Shown: positions 14,097 to 16,054 of the stretch, piece after piece
Layout: every line of letters starts with the position of its first letter
Position numbering within the stretch: position 1 is the first letter of the stretch
Source: Chloroflexota bacterium
GTDB lineage: Bacteria > Chloroflexota > Anaerolineae > 4572-78
DNA length: 16,054 nt
Assembly: GCA_024278015.1 (NCBI GenBank)
Contig: JAJRUC010000329.1
Coordinates: 1-16,054, forward strand
Direction: 5' to 3'
The notes under the pieces: generated by a model
Databases searched by the model: none
What the model saw: only the letters and a program-made list of their open reading frames with translations
What the model was told of the DNA's origin: nothing
Program-made: the position numbers and the translations under genes

Positions 14097-15170
14097 ATGT
14101 TTGAACGACTGGAAACCATTGAAAAACGATACGACGAACTGATGCAACTGATGTCGCAACCGGAGGTGGCAACCAACCCCAACCTGTTGCGCCAATACGG
14201 GCAGGAGCAATCGGAGTTAAGCGAGACGGTAGAAACGTTTCGGGCCTGTAAACAGCAGAAGCAGGAGTTGGCCGACGTGCAGGAAATGCTTGAGTTGGGG
14301 CTGGATGACCCGGCGGAAAAAGACCTGTTTCAGGATGAAGCGGCCAAGCTGGAAGCCGAAATTGGCCGGTTGGAAGAAAAATTACGCGCCCTGCTGTTGC
14401 CCAAAGACCCCAATGACGACAGGAATGTGATTGTGGAAATTCGGGCCGGGGCCGGGGGTAATGAGGCCGGGCTGTTTGCCGCCGATTTGTTTCGGATGTA
14501 CACCCGCTACGCCGAAACGCATCGCTGGAAGACGGCGCTGCTCAGCCAAAACGAAAGCGGCATCGGCGGATTTAAGGAGGTTGTCTTCCAAATTCAGGGC
14601 AAGGGGGCGTATTCGCGGCTTAAATACGAAAGCGGGGTGCATCGGGTGCAGCGCGTGCCCAGCACCGAAAGCAGCGGCCGCATCCACACCTCAACTGCCA
14701 CGGTGGCCGTTTTGCCGGAAATGGAAGCTGTGGAAGTGGAGATTGACCCCAACGAAATCCGCATCGATATTTTCCGTTCCAGCGGGCCGGGCGGCCAAAG
14801 CGTCAACACCACCGATTCGGCGGTGCGGCTGACCCACCTGCCGACGGGCATTGTTATCAGTTGCCAGGATGAAAAAAGCCAGTTGCAAAACAAAATCAAG
14901 GCCATGTCTATTTTGCGGGCCAGGTTGTACGATGCCGAACAGCAACGCCAACAGGACGAGATGGGGGCGGTGCGCCGCTCGCAGGTGGGCACCGGCGACC
15001 GCAGCGAGAAGATTCGCACCTACAATTTTCCGCAAACCCGTATCACAGACCACCGCATCGGCTACAGCAGCTACCGCATGTCGGCGGTGCTGGACGGCGA
15101 AATTGATGAATTCATTGACGCGCTGATTAATTACGAGCAGGCCAAACAGTTGAAGGCGTTGAGTAATTAG
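14097..15170 (+). CDS. prfA: Peptide chain release factor 1
   Basis: A 357-residue class I release factor that ends translation at UAA and UAG. The start at ATG 14097 follows AGGAAGG (14081-14087); the open frame extends back to 14061 but only the internal ATG has a ribosome binding site, and MFERLETIEKRYDEL is the usual RF1 N-terminus. The stop-codon-reading tripeptide region is RVPSTE (PST at 188-190), an RF1-type PxT rather than the SPF of RF2. The catalytic GGQ is at 232-234 in SSGPGGQSVNTTDSAVRLTH. Both fall within a residue of the E. coli RF1 positions, and total length is normal (360 in E. coli). The GGQ methyltransferase gene prmC, often adjacent, does not follow; a convergent membrane protein gene does. 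A divergent TPR gene lies upstream. Confidence 0.97.
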   Translation: MFERLETIEKRYDELMQLMSQPEVATNPNLLRQYGQEQSELSETVETFRACKQQKQELADVQEMLELGLDDPAEKDLFQDEAAKLEAEIGRLEEKLRALLLPKDPNDDRNVIVEIRAGAGGNEAGLFAADLFRMYTRYAETHRWKTALLSQNESGIGGFKEVVFQIQGKGAYSRLKYESGVHRVQRVPSTESSGRIHTSTATVAVLPEMEAVEVEIDPNEIRIDIFRSSGPGGQSVNTTDSAVRLTHLPTGIVISCQDEKSQLQNKIKAMSILRARLYDAEQQRQQDEMGAVRRSQVGTGDRSEKIRTYNFPQTRITDHRIGYSSYRMSAVLDGEIDEFIDALINYEQAKQLKALSN

Positions 15171-15171
15171 T

Positions 15172-15385
15172 GAATAATGAATAGTGAACAGGACTTACGC
15201 AGTTGCGGCATTTTACCCCCCTCAGTCCCTGATGAAGAAGCCGCTTCGCGCCCTCAAGCGGGGGGAAGTTAGCTCCTCCCCCGACAGCGGGGGAGGGGGG
15301 CGGGGGTAGAACACCGTGATTTACCGCAACTGCGCAAGTCCTGGTGAAAAGTGAATAATTTTTCGTTTTTCACTTTTCATTATTC
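15172..15385. repeat. 17-bp AT-rich inverted repeat flanking MITE copy 2
   Basis: GAATAATGAATAGTGAA (15172-15188) is the reverse complement of 15369-15385 with one mismatch. A shorter nested perfect hairpin pairs 15346-15355 with 15369-15378. The arms begin right after the prfA stop and contain the stop codon of the opposing membrane gene. Before the element inserted, the arms would have formed a compact hairpin between the two convergent genes, plausibly a bidirectional 3'-end structure. Confidence 0.65.
15189..15343. mobile_element. MITE-like element, copy 2
   Basis: A non-coding element with long terminal inverted repeats: AGGACTTACGCAGTTGCGG (15190-15208) matches the complement of 15324-15342 at 18 of 19 positions, and the outer C/G pair (15189/15343) extends it. 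The 153-bp core length equals copy 1, and the two share an internal block starting ATTTTACCCCCCTCA. The direct repeat GTGAA lies immediately on both sides (15184-15188 and 15344-15348), as expected of a 5-bp target duplication, though GTGAA recurs in this AT-rich stretch. Internal hairpins are 15241-15246 with 15256-15261 and 15275-15282 with 15289-15296, shorter than in copy 1. No transposase is encoded. Confidence 0.78.
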
Positions 15386-16053
15386 GTTGCCACGGCAATT
15401 AATTCCTGCACGGTTATGCCGGCCACCAACGCCGCCAGCGAGACCGAAACCAGCCCCAGCAGCACCGGCGCATATCCCCCCAGCACCACCCCGCCCACGG
15501 CTACAACCGCCATGCCCAGCACGGCAAACGGATTGACGGCCACCAGCAGCAAGGCGTTTTTCAAGGCCAATCGAAAGCCGGGTTGCTCCAGGTGCGCATA
15601 CATTGCCAGCACCAGCAGTTGCAAAACTACCCACACCATAAACAGACCGTAAAAGAACAACCCCGCAAAACCGGCCCATGCGGCGGTCATCGCCTGGTAA
15701 AAAAGCACGTTGGAAACCAGCGTCACCACCACCAGCAGGTTAATGCCCCCCCAAATATACATGGCCTGGGGATGTTGTCTTGCGCCCTCAATATAGGTGC
15801 TGAATTTCACGGCGTTGCCCAAACTGATTTGGTAGGTCAGCCAAAACAACCCGAACAATGCCGGAGGGATGAGCGTCAGCAAAGCCGCCCCCAACAGCAT
15901 CAGCGGCCAGGCTTGCGCATTGAGGCCCGTTACCAGCAGCGACGGCCCGGCCAGCAACGCCGTGAGGGTGACAACGTTGTATGTTACCAGGTAGATGATT
16001 TCTTCCCAGCCGGACCGGATTGTCTTTTTTAGAATTTCCCATATCATAATCAT
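15370..16053 (-). CDS. Polytopic membrane protein, DUF624/YesL-like, possibly 5'-partial
   Basis: A 227-residue very hydrophobic protein with about six predicted membrane segments (roughly 22-44, 49-74, 98-119, 125-152, 163-190, 194-214) and no visible catalytic motif. The short amphipathic N-terminus before the first segment (WEILKKTIRSGWEEIIYL), the loop FSTYIEGARQHPQAMYIW and the overall layout resemble the DUF624/YesL family of unknown function; this is a tentative match. The first ATG (16053) is one base from the window edge and ATG 16047 is also possible, so the real start might lie outside. The last four residues (NNEK) and the stop are encoded within the AT-rich inverted repeat shared with the prfA 3' flank. 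It converges with prfA. Function not assigned. Confidence 0.75.
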   Translation of the reverse strand: MIMIWEILKKTIRSGWEEIIYLVTYNVVTLTALLAGPSLLVTGLNAQAWPLMLLGAALLTLIPPALFGLFWLTYQISLGNAVKFSTYIEGARQHPQAMYIWGGINLLVVVTLVSNVLFYQAMTAAWAGFAGLFFYGLFMVWVVLQLLVLAMYAHLEQPGFRLALKNALLLVAVNPFAVLGMAVVAVGGVVLGGYAPVLLGLVSVSLAALVAGITVQELIAVATNNEK

Positions 16054-16054
16054 A

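Overview
The window is about 16 kb of GC-rich bacterial chromosome with long gene-dense stretches and structured intergenic repeats. The gene content fits an uncultured Chloroflexota (Anaerolineae-like) bacterium. The clues are a T-box leader on an aminoacyl-tRNA synthetase unit, a LiaF/toast-rack membrane protein, a glycogen debranching enzyme, a tungsten-type aldehyde oxidoreductase operon, and many short GC-rich palindromes between genes. This placement is an inference; there is no rRNA or other phylogenetic marker to settle it.

Layout. (a) 1-4942, plus strand: the 3' part of a YtcJ-like amidohydrolase, a MoaD/ThiS-like small protein, an aldehyde:ferredoxin oxidoreductase (AOR), and the two subunits of a glutaconate-type CoA-transferase. 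The genes are tightly spaced except where a 153-bp MITE-like element separates the MoaD-like gene from AOR. The set suggests oxidation of an aldehyde (or reduction of an acid) by a pterin enzyme coupled to CoA activation of the carboxylate; the substrate is unknown. (b) 4943-5478, no large gene: three nested palindromes, a consensus sigma-70-type promoter, and a complete T-box riboswitch with valine specifier GUC, a TGGT acceptor-binding bulge, and mutually exclusive antiterminator and terminator. (c) 5479-9268, plus strand: an orphan beta-class DNA methyltransferase, then valS. The valine T-box therefore sits directly before a DNA methyltransferase, with valS second in the unit; this is the most unusual arrangement in the window. 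(d) 9330-13949, minus strand: a LiaF-like toast-rack protein, a GlgX debranching enzyme, and a TPR lipoprotein whose end overlaps the start of glgX by 8 bp. (e) 14097-15170, plus strand: prfA (RF1). (f) 15171-15369: a second copy of the MITE-like element, inserted inside an AT-rich inverted repeat. (g) 15370-16053, minus strand: a polytopic membrane protein running to the window edge.

The two MITE-like copies have the same length (153 bp) and related ends. The second is flanked by a 5-bp direct repeat. A separate family of short palindromes with AGGGGC/GCCCCT arms occurs at 5009-5100 and 9276-9305. No tRNA, rRNA, CRISPR array or transposase gene was seen.
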